Of a DNA stretch of 64,000 nucleotides, positions 35,113-44,512 are shown piece by piece (within the stretch, counting starts at the first letter, position 1; each line of letters opens with the position of its first letter). A program made the position numbers and the translations under genes. The DNA lies in contig NZ_BNED01000005.1 in assembly GCF_016755875.1 (NCBI RefSeq), positions 7,887,501 to 7,951,500 of the forward strand. The letters run 5' to 3'. The notes beneath the pieces were generated by a model. It worked only from the letters and a program-made list of their open reading frames with translations. It did not search any database and was not told the DNA's origin. Source of the stretch: Streptomyces spororaveus (GTDB lineage Bacteria > Actinomycetota > Actinomycetes > Streptomycetales > Streptomycetaceae).

Positions 35113-35259
35113 CGGGTGACCGGCGGCGGCGACTTACGCGGCCAACCGGGGGGTCGTGGCGCGTGCCGTGGACGCGGCGTGCCGCTCGGGCTGCTACTGC
35201 TGGGCCGGGCCGGGCGCCGTCCGCCCCGGCCGACCCCGCGCACATGAGGAGCCACGTAC

Positions 35260-36468
35260 ATGCCGACCTGTGCCCGTGCCCGTGCCCGCCGTATCCGCCT
35301 CCGCACCGGCCTGTCCGCCGCCGTCCTGACCACCGCCGCGCTCGGCGGGCTGCTGCAGCCCGCGCAGGCGGCCGGTGACCCGGGTCCGGGCGACGGCCGC
35401 CCGCGCCACGACAAGGGCCTCCAGCGGCAGCTCGACGGGCTCGTCGCCCAGGAGGACGGCCCTCCCGGCGTGATCGCCATGCTCACCCGGGGCGACCGTA
35501 CGGAGGTGTACACGGCCGGAGTCGGAGACATCGAGACCGGTCGGGCCCCGCACCCCGACGACCACATGCGCATCGCCAGCATCGCCAAGGCGTTCAGCGG
35601 GGCGGTCGCCCTCCGGCTCGTCGACCAGGGCCGGCTCTCCCCCGACGACACCATCGGCAAGATCCTGCCCGAACAGCCGGAAGCCTGGCACGCGGTGACG
35701 CTGCGCCAGCTCCTCCAGCACACGAGCGGCCTGCCGGACTACTCGGCCGACCCCGGGTTCCTGGAGATCCTCACCGCCGACCCGCGCCACGAGTTCGACC
35801 CCCGCACCCTCCTCGACTTCGTCGCCGACGAGCCGCTGCTCTTCGCCCCCGGCTCCCTGTACGAGTACTCCAACTCGGACAACATCGCCGTCGCGCTGAT
35901 GGCCGAGGCCGTCACCGACCGCCGCTACGAGGACCTCCTCAAGGAGCTCGTCTACCGCCCGCTGGGACTGCGCCGCACCAGCCTGCCCCTGGGCTACCGG
36001 CTCCCGCGCCCGTACCTGCACGGCTACGACGTCGAGCCGCCGGCCCGACCCGAGGACATCAGCGAGGCGTTGAGCGCATCAGGGGTCTGGGCCTCGGGCG
36101 GCATCGTCTCCACCCCCAGGGAACTGGGCGCCTTCATTCGCGCCTACGCCGGCCCCGCCCTGCTGTCGGCACCGACCCGCAAGGAGCAGCTGACCTTCCG
36201 TCCCGGCGACTCCTCGGAGCCGGCCGGCCCCGGCACCAACGCGGCCGGGCTCGCGATCTTCCAGTACACGACCCGCTGCGGCGTGCTCTACGGCCACACC
36301 GGGAACTTCCCCGGCTACACCCAGCTCGCCGCCGCCACGCCCGACGGCACCCGGTCGCTGACCTTCTCGATCAACACCCAGACCAGCAAGGGCAACAAGC
36401 CCGCGCTGCTCGCCCGACTGCGCACCGTGCAGGAGAACTTCGTCTGCGCCCTCCTCAAGGGGCACTGA
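35260..36468 (+). CDS. secreted serine hydrolase (class C beta-lactamase / DD-peptidase fold)
   Basis: A 402-residue exported protein. A basic N-terminus and hydrophobic run end in AQAAG (about residues 1-39, Sec signal). The catalytic SxxK is SIAK near residue 108, the YxN motif is YSN, and the third motif is HTG in YGHTGNFPG. This set occurs in D-alanyl-D-alanine carboxypeptidases and esterases of the family. ATG 35260 is preceded by GAGGAG. It probably acts on peptidoglycan or a secreted peptide; which is not determinable. Confidence 0.88.
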   Translation: MPTCARARARRIRLRTGLSAAVLTTAALGGLLQPAQAAGDPGPGDGRPRHDKGLQRQLDGLVAQEDGPPGVIAMLTRGDRTEVYTAGVGDIETGRAPHPDDHMRIASIAKAFSGAVALRLVDQGRLSPDDTIGKILPEQPEAWHAVTLRQLLQHTSGLPDYSADPGFLEILTADPRHEFDPRTLLDFVADEPLLFAPGSLYEYSNSDNIAVALMAEAVTDRRYEDLLKELVYRPLGLRRTSLPLGYRLPRPYLHGYDVEPPARPEDISEALSASGVWASGGIVSTPRELGAFIRAYAGPALLSAPTRKEQLTFRPGDSSEPAGPGTNAAGLAIFQYTTRCGVLYGHTGNFPGYTQLAAATPDGTRSLTFSINTQTSKGNKPALLARLRTVQENFVCALLKGH

Positions 36469-36568
36469 CGGCAGCGGCGGAGGCAGGGGAACCGCGGCGG
36501 CGCGGCGGCGTGGCGCGAAAACGATCACGCCGGCCCGCGCCGCCACCCGCGATCCCTATGCTGACGCC

Positions 36569-37555
36569 ATGCTCGACATACCCCTTTCAGCGCTGGAAGT
36601 CGCGATGGTGCAAACGGGCACCCGGGCCGCCGACACCCTGCGGGACACCACGGCCTTCGCCCGAGGGGTGGAAAGCCTCGGCTACCACCGCATCTGGTAC
36701 GCGGAGCACCACCACTCTCCGGCGATCGGCGCTTTCCCGCCGGTCGTACTGACGGCGCACGCGGCCGCGTCGACCTCGGCCATCCGTCTCGGTTCGGGCG
36801 GGGTGCTGGCACCCAACCACGCCCCCCTCACGCTGGCGGAGCAGTTCGGCACGCTGGCCGCCCTGCACGAGGACCGTATCGACCTGGGCATCGGCCGCGG
36901 TCCCGGCACGTTCGACGACGCCATCGCCCGGGCGCTGCGCCGCGGCGCGGGCCCGGCGACGGATGCCGAGTACCGGGACGACGTGGCCGCGATCCTGACG
37001 TTCCTGGTGGACGAGGTGGCGCTGGGACCGCTGCCGGAGCCGTGGCTGCTGGCCTCCAGCCCCGCGGGCGCCGCGCTCGCCGCGGAACTCGGCCTGCCGG
37101 TCGCGGTCGCCCACCACATCCGGCCGGACAACACCCGTGCGGTGCTGGAGCGTTACCGGTCGGACTTCACCCCGTCCCGCTGGTGCGAGCGGCCCCGCGT
37201 CCTGCTGTGCGTGGAGGCGGTGTGCGCGGAGACGGAGGAGGAAGCCGTCCGGCGCGCGGGGCCGATGAACGTGGTCAAGGCCGGCCTCCTGAAAGGCGAG
37301 AGCCGGATGCCCTTCCCCACCCCCGAGCAGGCGGCCGGCCACCCCTTCACGGAGCAGGAACGTCAGGCGCTGGCCGCCTTCCGGGCCCAGCAGGCCGTCG
37401 GCACGCCCGAGACCGTCGTGGAGCGGCTCGCCCACCTGGCGGCCGGGACCGGGGCGGACGAGCTGATGCTGACCACGCCCGTGTACGACCTCGGTGACCG
37501 CCTCGCCTCGTACGCGCTGATCGGGAAGCACTGGGGCACCGCGACGGCACCGTAG
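36569..37555 (+). CDS. LLM-class (luciferase-like) flavin-dependent oxidoreductase
   Basis: A 328-residue TIM-barrel protein with typical phrases: YHRIWYAEHHHSPAIG, LGSGGVLAPNHAPL and EQFGTLAALHEDRIDLGIGRGPG. It resembles MsnO8-type enzymes using FMNH2 and oxygen on small substrates. TATGCT at 36557-36562 lies 6 bp before ATG 36569, so the mRNA may be leaderless. Monocistronic; substrate unknown. Confidence 0.88.
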   Translation: MLDIPLSALEVAMVQTGTRAADTLRDTTAFARGVESLGYHRIWYAEHHHSPAIGAFPPVVLTAHAAASTSAIRLGSGGVLAPNHAPLTLAEQFGTLAALHEDRIDLGIGRGPGTFDDAIARALRRGAGPATDAEYRDDVAAILTFLVDEVALGPLPEPWLLASSPAGAALAAELGLPVAVAHHIRPDNTRAVLERYRSDFTPSRWCERPRVLLCVEAVCAETEEEAVRRAGPMNVVKAGLLKGESRMPFPTPEQAAGHPFTEQERQALAAFRAQQAVGTPETVVERLAHLAAGTGADELMLTTPVYDLGDRLASYALIGKHWGTATAP

Positions 37556-37785
37556 GCCGAGGCCCCCCGCCCCGCCGCCGGCCGTGACACTGCTCACACG
37601 CGACGCGGCACCACGGAAACGCCGGAGCCGTTGGCACTCCGAGGGTGTCGGCCTCCCGCCGGGGGACGGGTGTGCACTGAGCCACACAAAACGGGCCATT
37701 CAGCCCAACGGGTACTCCGAACGGATGACCTAGCCTGGACCGACCAGCGAGATCCGGGGGCTGAGGGCAAAGGAAGAGCACGTCC

Positions 37786-38643
37786 ATGCGCATCACCACC
37801 AGTGCCGCTCGTCGTCGACGGGCGGGGTACACCGCTGCGGCCGCCCTTCTCGGGCTCCTGGCGGCGGCCGGTTCTCCGGCGTACGCCGCCACGGACGGCT
37901 CGGTGGACCGCGTCCCGGACGTGCCCCCCTCCGGCCACGCGGCACCGGCCGGAACCGCAGGCTCCGCCCAGGGCGCTGCCCACGAGGCTGCTCAGGGCGC
38001 TGCCCACGAGGCCGCTCGGGGCGCCTCCGGGGTCCCCCTGGGAATCTCCCGGCTGGCCGAGGGCGCGGGCCGCCAGGTCGCGATCACCATCGACGACGGC
38101 CCGGACCCCCGCTGGACCCCCCAGGTCCTGGCGACACTGCGAAAGAACCACGTCAAGGCCACCTTCTGCATGATCGGCACCAAGGCGCAGAAGTACCCGG
38201 AGCTGGTGCGTGCGGTCGCCGCCGACGGGCACCAGCTGTGCGACCACTCCGTCGACCACGACGTCACGATGGACCACAAGCCCGTCGCCTACCAGCGGCA
38301 GCAGATCCTTGAGGGCAAGGCCATGATCGAGAAGGCCGTCCCCGGGGTCCCCGTCACCTACTACCGCGCGCCGGGCGGAGCATTCACCCCCGACAGCCGC
38401 GCGATCGCCGCCGCGAGCGGGATGCGCCCGCTGGGCTGGAGCGTCGATCCCCAGGACTGGAGCAGGCCGGGCCTGAAGGCCATCCTCTCCGCCGTGGAGG
38501 GCAAGCTCCCCCAGCAGCCGACGGTCCTCTTCCACGACGGCGGCGGCGACCGCAGCGAGACCGTCGCCGCGCTGAAGGAGTACCTGCCCTGGCTCACCGA
38601 GCAGGGCTACCGCTTCTCCTTCCCGGCGCGCACGGCCCCCTAG
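37786..38643 (+). CDS. secreted polysaccharide deacetylase (NodB domain)
   Basis: A 285-residue exported enzyme. The signal peptide ends near SPAYAA (residue 35), followed by an Ala/Gly-rich linker with the repeated unit GAAHEAA, then a NodB domain. The catalytic motif is TIDDGPDP, the zinc His pair is in CDHSVDHD, and RAPGGAFTP and LFHDGGGDR complete the site. It removes N-acetyl groups from wall or environmental glycans. The stop TAG shares the CTAG at 38640-38643 with the convergent monooxygenase. Confidence 0.9.
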   Translation: MRITTSAARRRRAGYTAAAALLGLLAAAGSPAYAATDGSVDRVPDVPPSGHAAPAGTAGSAQGAAHEAAQGAAHEAARGASGVPLGISRLAEGAGRQVAITIDDGPDPRWTPQVLATLRKNHVKATFCMIGTKAQKYPELVRAVAADGHQLCDHSVDHDVTMDHKPVAYQRQQILEGKAMIEKAVPGVPVTYYRAPGGAFTPDSRAIAAASGMRPLGWSVDPQDWSRPGLKAILSAVEGKLPQQPTVLFHDGGGDRSETVAALKEYLPWLTEQGYRFSFPARTAP

Positions 38644-39848
38644 GGCAGCCGGAAACCGTTGAAGAGGTCGTCCATGCCGCGCAGGGCCAGCCGGGCCGGG
38701 GTGGCGCGGACCGCGAGGTCGCGGGCGGCCACCGCGACCGGAGCGCGCAGCACGCCCAGACGACCCACGCGGCGGGCCCGCAGGCGCACGGCGTCGGTAC
38801 GGTCGCGGCGGGCGGCGGTGTACGCCGCGAGGGCCGCCTGAACGGCGGCGTCCCCATGGTCCGCGCGATCCGCGCCGTCCACGTCGTCCGTGCGCTCTCC
38901 GGCGGGCAGCAGATGGGCGAGGACCACCGCGTCCTCGATGGCCTGGCAGCCGCCCTGGCCGAGATTGGGGGCCATGGCATGGGCCGCGTCGCCCAGCCAG
39001 GCGATCCGGCCGTGGTGCAGGCGGGGGAGCGGGGCGGCCAGGTCGTAGAGGTCGTTCCGCAGGACGTCGGCGGGATCGAGGCGTCCGACGCGCTCCAGCA
39101 GGGCCGGAATGGGTTCGTGCCAGGCGCCGAAACGCTGCCGCAGCTCGGTGCGCGGGTCGGCGAAGCGGGTGTCCGGCGGGACGACCGCGGTCGCGTAGAG
39201 GTAGTAGCGGCCGTCCACGAGCGGGGTCACGCCGAATCGCCTCCCCCGCCCCCACGTCTCGCTCATGGCCGGTATCCGCAGATCAGGGGCGTCCACGATG
39301 GTCCGCCAGGCCGTCTCGCCTAGGTAGTGCAGCCCGGGGTGCGCCGGGAAGTACGCGCGGCGCAGCGGACTGTGGATGCCGTCCGCGGCGACGACCAGAT
39401 CGGCCCGAAGGTCCGGGCCGCCCGCCGTACGGACGCGCGGTCGGCCCCCGGCATCGTCGACACCGGTCACCTCGGTGCCGTGACGAACGGCCGATGACGG
39501 CAGAGCGGCTGCCAGGGCGGCGGTGAGGGCCCGGCGCGGGACGGCGAGGGGCGCCCTGCCGTAGCGGGCGGTCATGTCCGCGGTGCCCGCCCGGGTGAGC
39601 CACCGGCCGTCGGGGCGGCGTACGCCCATCGACGCGGGTACGGCGCCGCCGATCGCGCGGGAGACATCGACGCCGACGGCGTCGAGCGCGCGCAGGGCGT
39701 TGGGGGCGAGGCCGATGCCGGCGCCGGTGACGGGAGGTTCGGGGGCGCGTTCGCAGACGGTGACGCGCCAGCCCCGGCGGTGCAGCGCGACGGCGGACGT
39801 GAGGCCGCCGATTCCGGCTCCGACCACCACCGCGTGACGGTTCGTCAT
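38640..39848 (-). CDS. FAD-dependent monooxygenase (aromatic hydroxylase type)
   Basis: A 402-residue class A flavoprotein. It has GAGIGGLTSA (about 10-19) for FAD, a DG motif (VVAADGIHSPLR) and GDAAHAMAPNLGQGGCQAIEDA for the pyrophosphate and flavin. Such enzymes hydroxylate aromatic or polyketide-like substrates with NAD(P)H. It is divergent from a PuuE-like gene. The C-terminus after residue 330 is Arg/Ala-rich with no further domain. Substrate unknown. Confidence 0.9.
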   Translation of the reverse strand: MTNRHAVVVGAGIGGLTSAVALHRRGWRVTVCERAPEPPVTGAGIGLAPNALRALDAVGVDVSRAIGGAVPASMGVRRPDGRWLTRAGTADMTARYGRAPLAVPRRALTAALAAALPSSAVRHGTEVTGVDDAGGRPRVRTAGGPDLRADLVVAADGIHSPLRRAYFPAHPGLHYLGETAWRTIVDAPDLRIPAMSETWGRGRRFGVTPLVDGRYYLYATAVVPPDTRFADPRTELRQRFGAWHEPIPALLERVGRLDPADVLRNDLYDLAAPLPRLHHGRIAWLGDAAHAMAPNLGQGGCQAIEDAVVLAHLLPAGERTDDVDGADRADHGDAAVQAALAAYTAARRDRTDAVRLRARRVGRLGVLRAPVAVAARDLAVRATPARLALRGMDDLFNGFRLP

Positions 39849-39918
39849 GGCCCACCTCTCCGTTCGGGACCCTCACTCTAGAACGGTGGCGTGACGGGGC
39901 CCGCGCCCGTCCCGGCGG

Positions 39919-39924
39919 TAGGGT
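39919..39924 (+). promoter_or_regulatory. -10 box for a leaderless PuuE-like gene
   Basis: TAGGGT lies 7 bp before GTG 39932. This spacing of an actinobacterial -10 to a GTG with no ribosome site is the usual sign of a leaderless transcript and decides the start used for the deacetylase gene. Confidence 0.5.
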
Positions 39925-39931
39925 GCCGACC

Positions 39932-40846
39932 GTGTCCGAGCAGCAGCGCGATCTCGTGGGATACGGCGCCTCCCCGCCCCGTGCCGCATGGCCCGGCGGC
40001 GCCCGCGTCGCCGTCAGCCTCGTCCTCAACTACGAGGAGGGCGGCGAGCGGAACGTCCTGGAGGGCGACCCCGCATCCGAGGGCTTCCTCCACGAACTCG
40101 TCGGCGCACCCCCGGTGGTCGGCGGGCGCGAGCTGAACGTCGAGTCGATGTTCGCCTACGGCTCGCGCGCCGGCTTCTGGCGTATCCACCGCACGCTCCT
40201 GGCGCACGGCGCGCCCCTCACCGTGTACGCGGTCGGGCAGGCCCTCGCCCGCAACCCGGAGGCGGCGAAGGCGATGGGTGCCGCGGGCTGGGAGGTGGCG
40301 AGCCACGGCTGGCGCTGGATCGACTACCGGCACGTCCCCGAGGAAGTCGAACGCGCCGACATGGCCCGCTCGATCGCGACCATCGAGCAGCTCGTCGGCC
40401 GTCGGCCCGTCGGCTGGTACACCGGCCGGACGAGCCCGCGCACGCGCCGCCTCGTCGTCGAGGAGGGCGGATTCCTCTACGACTCCGACGACTACTCGGA
40501 CGACCTGCCGTTCTACGTCGGGACGGACGAGGGGCAACCGCACCTCGTGGTGCCGTACACCCTCGACGCCAACGACTTCAAGTTCCTGATCGTCCACGGC
40601 TTCACGACCGCGGACGACATGCTCACGTATCTCGTCGACACCTACGACACGCTCCACGCCGAGGGCGCCGACCGTCCCCGGATGATGAGCGTCGGCATGC
40701 ACTGCCGGATCATCGGGCGCCCGGGCCGGATCCGCGCGCTCGACGGGTTCCTGGAACACGTGGCACGGCGCGGCGGAGCCTGGATCGCCACCCGCGAGCA
40801 GATCGCACGCCACTGGCTCGCCGCCCACCCGCCGGAGACCCCCTAG
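39932..40846 (+). CDS. polysaccharide deacetylase family protein (PuuE-like)
   Basis: A 304-residue cytoplasmic NodB-fold protein of the PuuE/allantoinase type. It has VAVSLVLNYEEGGERN, AYGSRAGFWRI, EVASHGWRWIDY and VVPYTLDANDFKF. The PuuE group acts on C-N bonds in ureides such as allantoin rather than glycans; other relatives deacetylate sugars. GTG 39932 fits a leaderless start; GTG 39923 is the alternative. Its stop shares CTAG with the convergent Sua5 gene. No purine-degradation neighbours are present, so the substrate is open. Confidence 0.83.
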   Translation: MSEQQRDLVGYGASPPRAAWPGGARVAVSLVLNYEEGGERNVLEGDPASEGFLHELVGAPPVVGGRELNVESMFAYGSRAGFWRIHRTLLAHGAPLTVYAVGQALARNPEAAKAMGAAGWEVASHGWRWIDYRHVPEEVERADMARSIATIEQLVGRRPVGWYTGRTSPRTRRLVVEEGGFLYDSDDYSDDLPFYVGTDEGQPHLVVPYTLDANDFKFLIVHGFTTADDMLTYLVDTYDTLHAEGADRPRMMSVGMHCRIIGRPGRIRALDGFLEHVARRGGAWIATREQIARHWLAAHPPETP

Positions 40847-41823
40847 GGACGGGGACCTGCGGCGCGGCGGAGCCGGTTGGCGATCGCCGGACCCAGACCC
40901 TCCTCCACGGGCAGCGAGGCGACGATGAGGTCGCACCCCTGCCGGTCGAGCTCGCGCAGGAACCCGTACAGGCCGCGCGCGTAGGCGGTCATGGAACCGG
41001 GGACCCGTACCACGGCGTGCGCCCGCACCGCGGTGTCCGCGCAGTCGGCGGGAAGGAAGACGCCCACCCGCCGGCCCGACTCCCGCGCGAGCTCCGCCTC
41101 CTGGACGACCTTGTCCGGCTCGACGAGGACGACCCGGGCGCGCGGCGCGTAGTGGGACGGATGCTGGCCCGGCACCCGGACGGGGCTCGCCCCGGGGGCC
41201 GCGAACGGGCGTCCCCACACCGCTTCGAGGTCCTCGCGCGCCACGCCGCCGGGGCGCAGGATGGCCGGGACGTCGCCCGTGGTGTCGACGATCGTCGATT
41301 CGACGCCCACCTCGCACGGCCCGCCGTCCAGCACGAAATCGACGCCTTCGCCGAGCTCGGTACGGACATGGTCCGCCGTGGTGGGGCTCACCGAGCCGAA
41401 GCGGTTGGCGGACGGGGCGGTGACGCCGCCGCCGAATGCCGTGAGCAGCGCCAGGGCGACGGGGTGGTCGGGCACGCGCACCGCCACCGTTTCCAGTCCG
41501 CCGGTCGCTTCGAGGGGCACACGCGGACCGCGCCGCAGCACCAGGGTGAGCGGCCCCGGCCAGAACCGCTCGGCCAGCAGGCGCGCCGCGGGCGGTACTT
41601 CCTGGACCCAGTCGTCCAGCTGGGCGGCGTCGGCGATGTGGACGATCAGCGGGTGGGAGGGCGGACGTCCCTTGACCCGGAAGATGCGCGCGACGGCGGC
41701 GGGATTCTCCGCGTCGGCGCCCAATCCGTAGACAGTTTCGGTCGGGAGGGCCACCAGGCCGCCGGCGCGCAGCACACCGACCGCCTTCTCGATGTCACTG
41801 TCTGTCGCCGTCACCCTCGTCAT
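40843..41823 (-). CDS. L-threonylcarbamoyladenylate synthase (Sua5/YciO/YrdC)
   Basis: A 326-residue Sua5-type protein. The YrdC domain (about 10-200) has LPTETVYGLGADA, KGRPPSHPLIVH, PGPLTLVL and APSANRFGSVSPT. The extra C-terminal Sua5 domain (from about 225) opens with GQHPSHYAPRA. It makes threonylcarbamoyl-AMP for t6A37 of ANN-decoding tRNAs. Streptomyces usually have another short copy, so this may be a second paralogue. ATG 41823 is chosen; the upstream extension of the frame is Arg/Pro-rich and not coding-like. Confidence 0.9.
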   Translation of the reverse strand: MTRVTATDSDIEKAVGVLRAGGLVALPTETVYGLGADAENPAAVARIFRVKGRPPSHPLIVHIADAAQLDDWVQEVPPAARLLAERFWPGPLTLVLRRGPRVPLEATGGLETVAVRVPDHPVALALLTAFGGGVTAPSANRFGSVSPTTADHVRTELGEGVDFVLDGGPCEVGVESTIVDTTGDVPAILRPGGVAREDLEAVWGRPFAAPGASPVRVPGQHPSHYAPRARVVLVEPDKVVQEAELARESGRRVGVFLPADCADTAVRAHAVVRVPGSMTAYARGLYGFLRELDRQGCDLIVASLPVEEGLGPAIANRLRRAAGPRP

Positions 41824-41930
41824 CCTAGAGGTGTCGAGGACCCGCGGCGGCCGTGACCGAGGTCGGCGCCGACCACGGTGAGTCGGTGGCACGCGCCTGA
41901 CCTCCTGGATCCTCTGCGAGGATGAGCCGC

Positions 41931-42740
41931 ATGACCGTGCGGAACAGGAATCATGTGCGGGTGTCCGGCCTGCGGGGCGGCCCCGTGGTGATGCTCGCGC
42001 ACGGGTTCGGGTGCGACCAGAACATGTGGCGCCTGGTGCTGCCCGCGCTGGAGCGCGAGTTCACGGTCGTGCTCTTCGACCACGTGGGTGCGGGCCGGTC
42101 GGACCTGTCGGCGTGGAGCAGGGAGCGGTACTCCGGCCTGGACGGCTACGTCGAGGACGTGCTGGAGATCTGCCGCGAGCTGGACCTGGGGCCGGTGACC
42201 TTCGTGGGGCACTCGGTGAGCGCGATGATGGGCGTACTGGCCGCGGGACGCCACCCCGGGTACTTCGACGGGCTGGTCCTGCTCGCGCCCTCCCCGTGCT
42301 TCATCGACGACCCGGCCGCAGGCTACCGGGGCGGGTTCACCGCCGAGGACATCGAGGAACTGCTCCAGTCCCTGGACGCGAACTACCTCGGCTGGTCGGG
42401 GGCCATGGCTCCGGTCATCATGGGCAACCCGGACCGTCCCGAGCTGGGCGAGGAGCTGACGAAGAGCTTCTGCGCCACCGATCCGGACATCCAACGCGTC
42501 TTCGCCCGCGTCACGTTCCTGACCGACAGCCGGACCGACCTGGACCGGGTGACGGTGCCCACCCTGGTCGCCCAGTGCTCCAGCGACGCCATCGCCCCGC
42601 CGGAGGTCGGTCCCTACGTCCAGGACCGGATCAAGGGCAGCCGGCTGGTCACCCTGAACGCGACCGGGCACTGTCCCCAGCTCAGCGCCCCCGAGGAGAC
42701 CGCGGAAGCGATCGCCGCGTTCACACGGGCCTTGTCCTGA
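41931..42740 (+). CDS. rsbQ: RsbQ-like alpha/beta hydrolase (KAI2/D14 relative)
   Basis: A 269-residue hydrolase, the same length as Bacillus subtilis RsbQ and similar along its whole length (RNHVRVSGL, HGFGCDQNMWR, GPSPC-like APSPCFIDDP, SFCATDPDIQRVFA, TGHCPQLS). The triad is S95, D219 and H247. RsbQ is needed for the RsbP phosphatase to respond to energy stress, probably by supplying a small hydrophobic ligand. Plant strigolactone and karrikin receptors belong to the same family. ATG 41931 has GCGAGG upstream; ATG 41922 is possible. It is followed directly by an RsbP-like gene. Confidence 0.88.
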   Translation: MTVRNRNHVRVSGLRGGPVVMLAHGFGCDQNMWRLVLPALEREFTVVLFDHVGAGRSDLSAWSRERYSGLDGYVEDVLEICRELDLGPVTFVGHSVSAMMGVLAAGRHPGYFDGLVLLAPSPCFIDDPAAGYRGGFTAEDIEELLQSLDANYLGWSGAMAPVIMGNPDRPELGEELTKSFCATDPDIQRVFARVTFLTDSRTDLDRVTVPTLVAQCSSDAIAPPEVGPYVQDRIKGSRLVTLNATGHCPQLSAPEETAEAIAAFTRALS

Positions 42741-43998
42741 TGTCGCGGACCGACGAGCAGGACCATCCGAACCCGGAGCGCTGTTCGGACGAGGACCGGC
42801 GTTCTCCGCCCTGTTGGAGGACAGCGCCGAGGACCTGTACGAGAACGCCCCGTGCGGGTACCTGTCCACGCTGCTGGACGGGCAGATCGCCAAGATCAAC
42901 ACCACCCTGCTGAACTGGCTGGGCCACCGGCGGGCGGACCTGGTGGGCAGGAGGAAGTTCTCCGACCTCCTCACCGTCGGCGGCCGCCTGTACCACGAGA
43001 CGCACTTCGCGCCGCTGCTGCACATGCGGGGAGAGGCCAGCGGCATCGCGCTGGAGCTGAAGGCGGCCGACGGCCGCCGGATCCCGGTGCTGGTGACCTC
43101 GACCGTCAAGACCGGCGGGGACGGCCGGCCCCTGCTGATCCGCACCACCGTCTTCGACGCCCGCGACCGGCGCGCCTACGAGGAGGAGCTGCTCCGGGCC
43201 CGGCGGGAATCGGAGCGCGAACGCGAACGCCTCCAGCAGCTGACCTCCACCCTCCAGCAGACCCTGCTCCCCCCGGCCCTGGCGAACGTCCCGGGCCTGG
43301 ACGTGGCCGCCCACTACCACATCGCCTCGATCGACGAAGTCGGCGGCGACTTCTACGATCTGTTCCCCCTGGCCGCCGGCGCCTGGGGCCTGTTCCTGGG
43401 CGACGTCTGCGGCAAGGGCGCGGCCGCGGCGGCCGTCACCTCACTGGCCCGCTACACCCTGCGCGCCGCCGCCGTCTACGACCCCGACCCGGCCGCGGTC
43501 CTCGGCAACCTCAACACCGTCCTCAACCACGAGTACAACGGCAACGACCCGCGGTTCTGCACCGTCGTCTTCGGGCTGCTCACCCCCGACGAGGAACGGG
43601 GCGGCTTCCGCATGACCCTCGCCAGCGGCGGCCACCCCCCGGCCCTGCTGATGCGCGCCGACGGCACCGCCGACTACCTCCCCACCCCCGGCGGACAGCT
43701 CATCGGCGTCCTGCCCGACGCCCACGTCGCCACCACCACCTTCCACCTCGACCCGGGCGACACCCTTCTCCTGCACACCGACGGCCTCACCGAAGCCCAC
43801 ACCACCACGACGGACGAGGACCGCTACGGCGAGGAAGCGCTCCTCGCCCTCGGGCGCGAGCTGGCCCCCACCACCGCCGAGCACACCGTCGCCGCGATCC
43901 GCGGACTCCTGGACGGCCTGGGCACCGGGGTCGACGACGACACCGCCGTCCTGGTCGTCAGCGTGCCCTCCCGCCCCGACCGTGAAGAGCCGCAGTGA
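42740..43998 (+). CDS. rsbP: RsbP-like PAS-PP2C phosphatase, probable 1-base frameshift near its start
   Basis: From TTG 42814 the frame gives 394 residues: a PAS domain (about 1-120), a charged coiled coil (RRESERERERLQQL) and a SpoIIE-type PP2C domain with VGGDFYD, GDVCGKG and DDDTAVLVV. The natural start is probably ATG 42740, which overlaps the rsbQ stop (TGATG). From there about 20 good codons (MSRTDEQDHPNPERC) run until the frame is lost at 42796-42801. One extra G would give DEDRAFSALLED and restore a single protein. Either a real mutation or a sequence error is present. It would dephosphorylate the STAS protein encoded next. Confidence 0.82.
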
Positions 43999-44351
43999 CC
44001 CAGCTGAGCATGAACACCCGCACCACCCCCGCCGGCCCCGTCATCGAACTCGCCGGAGACCTCGACCATCACAGCGCCGTCCAGGTCCGCGGAGCTCTGC
44101 CCGGACTGGCTGTCGGGGAAGGCCAGCAACTCGTCATCGACCTGGCGGGACTCACCTTCTGCGACTCCAGCGGAATCACCGCTCTGATCGCCGCCCGCAA
44201 CCACGCCCTCGCGGCCCACGCCACCATCGCCCTGGCCGCGGTACCCGAAAGAGTCACCAGGATCTTCCGTGTCGTCGGCCTCGACCACGTCTTCCCCACG
44301 CACCCCACCGCACAGGCGGCCGAAGCCGCCTGGTCACCGGCAACGGAATGA
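43995..44351 (+). CDS. anti-sigma factor antagonist (STAS domain, RsbV-like)
   Basis: A 118-residue STAS protein. It has VIELAGDLDHHSA at the first strand and helix and FCDSSGITAL, whose Ser (about residue 58) is the predicted phosphorylation site. When dephosphorylated, such proteins bind an anti-sigma kinase and free a SigB-type sigma factor. GTG 43995 overlaps the phosphatase stop (GTGA), giving an RsbQ-RsbP-RsbV order. No anti-sigma kinase or sigma gene is adjacent. Confidence 0.9.
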   Translation: MTQLSMNTRTTPAGPVIELAGDLDHHSAVQVRGALPGLAVGEGQQLVIDLAGLTFCDSSGITALIAARNHALAAHATIALAAVPERVTRIFRVVGLDHVFPTHPTAQAAEAAWSPATE

Positions 44352-44512
44352 ACGGCCCCCCGGCCGTCCCTCGGCCAGAGGCCGGGACAGCGGTGTCCGC
44401 CCTGCGGGCCGTTGTTCACGGGCTTGGGAGGCGCCCGGAACCTCGGTCGGGTGATGTCCATGAGTCGCAGCCGATGGCCCGTGGCATCATCAGGCCCGTG
44501 AGAGGACGAGTT

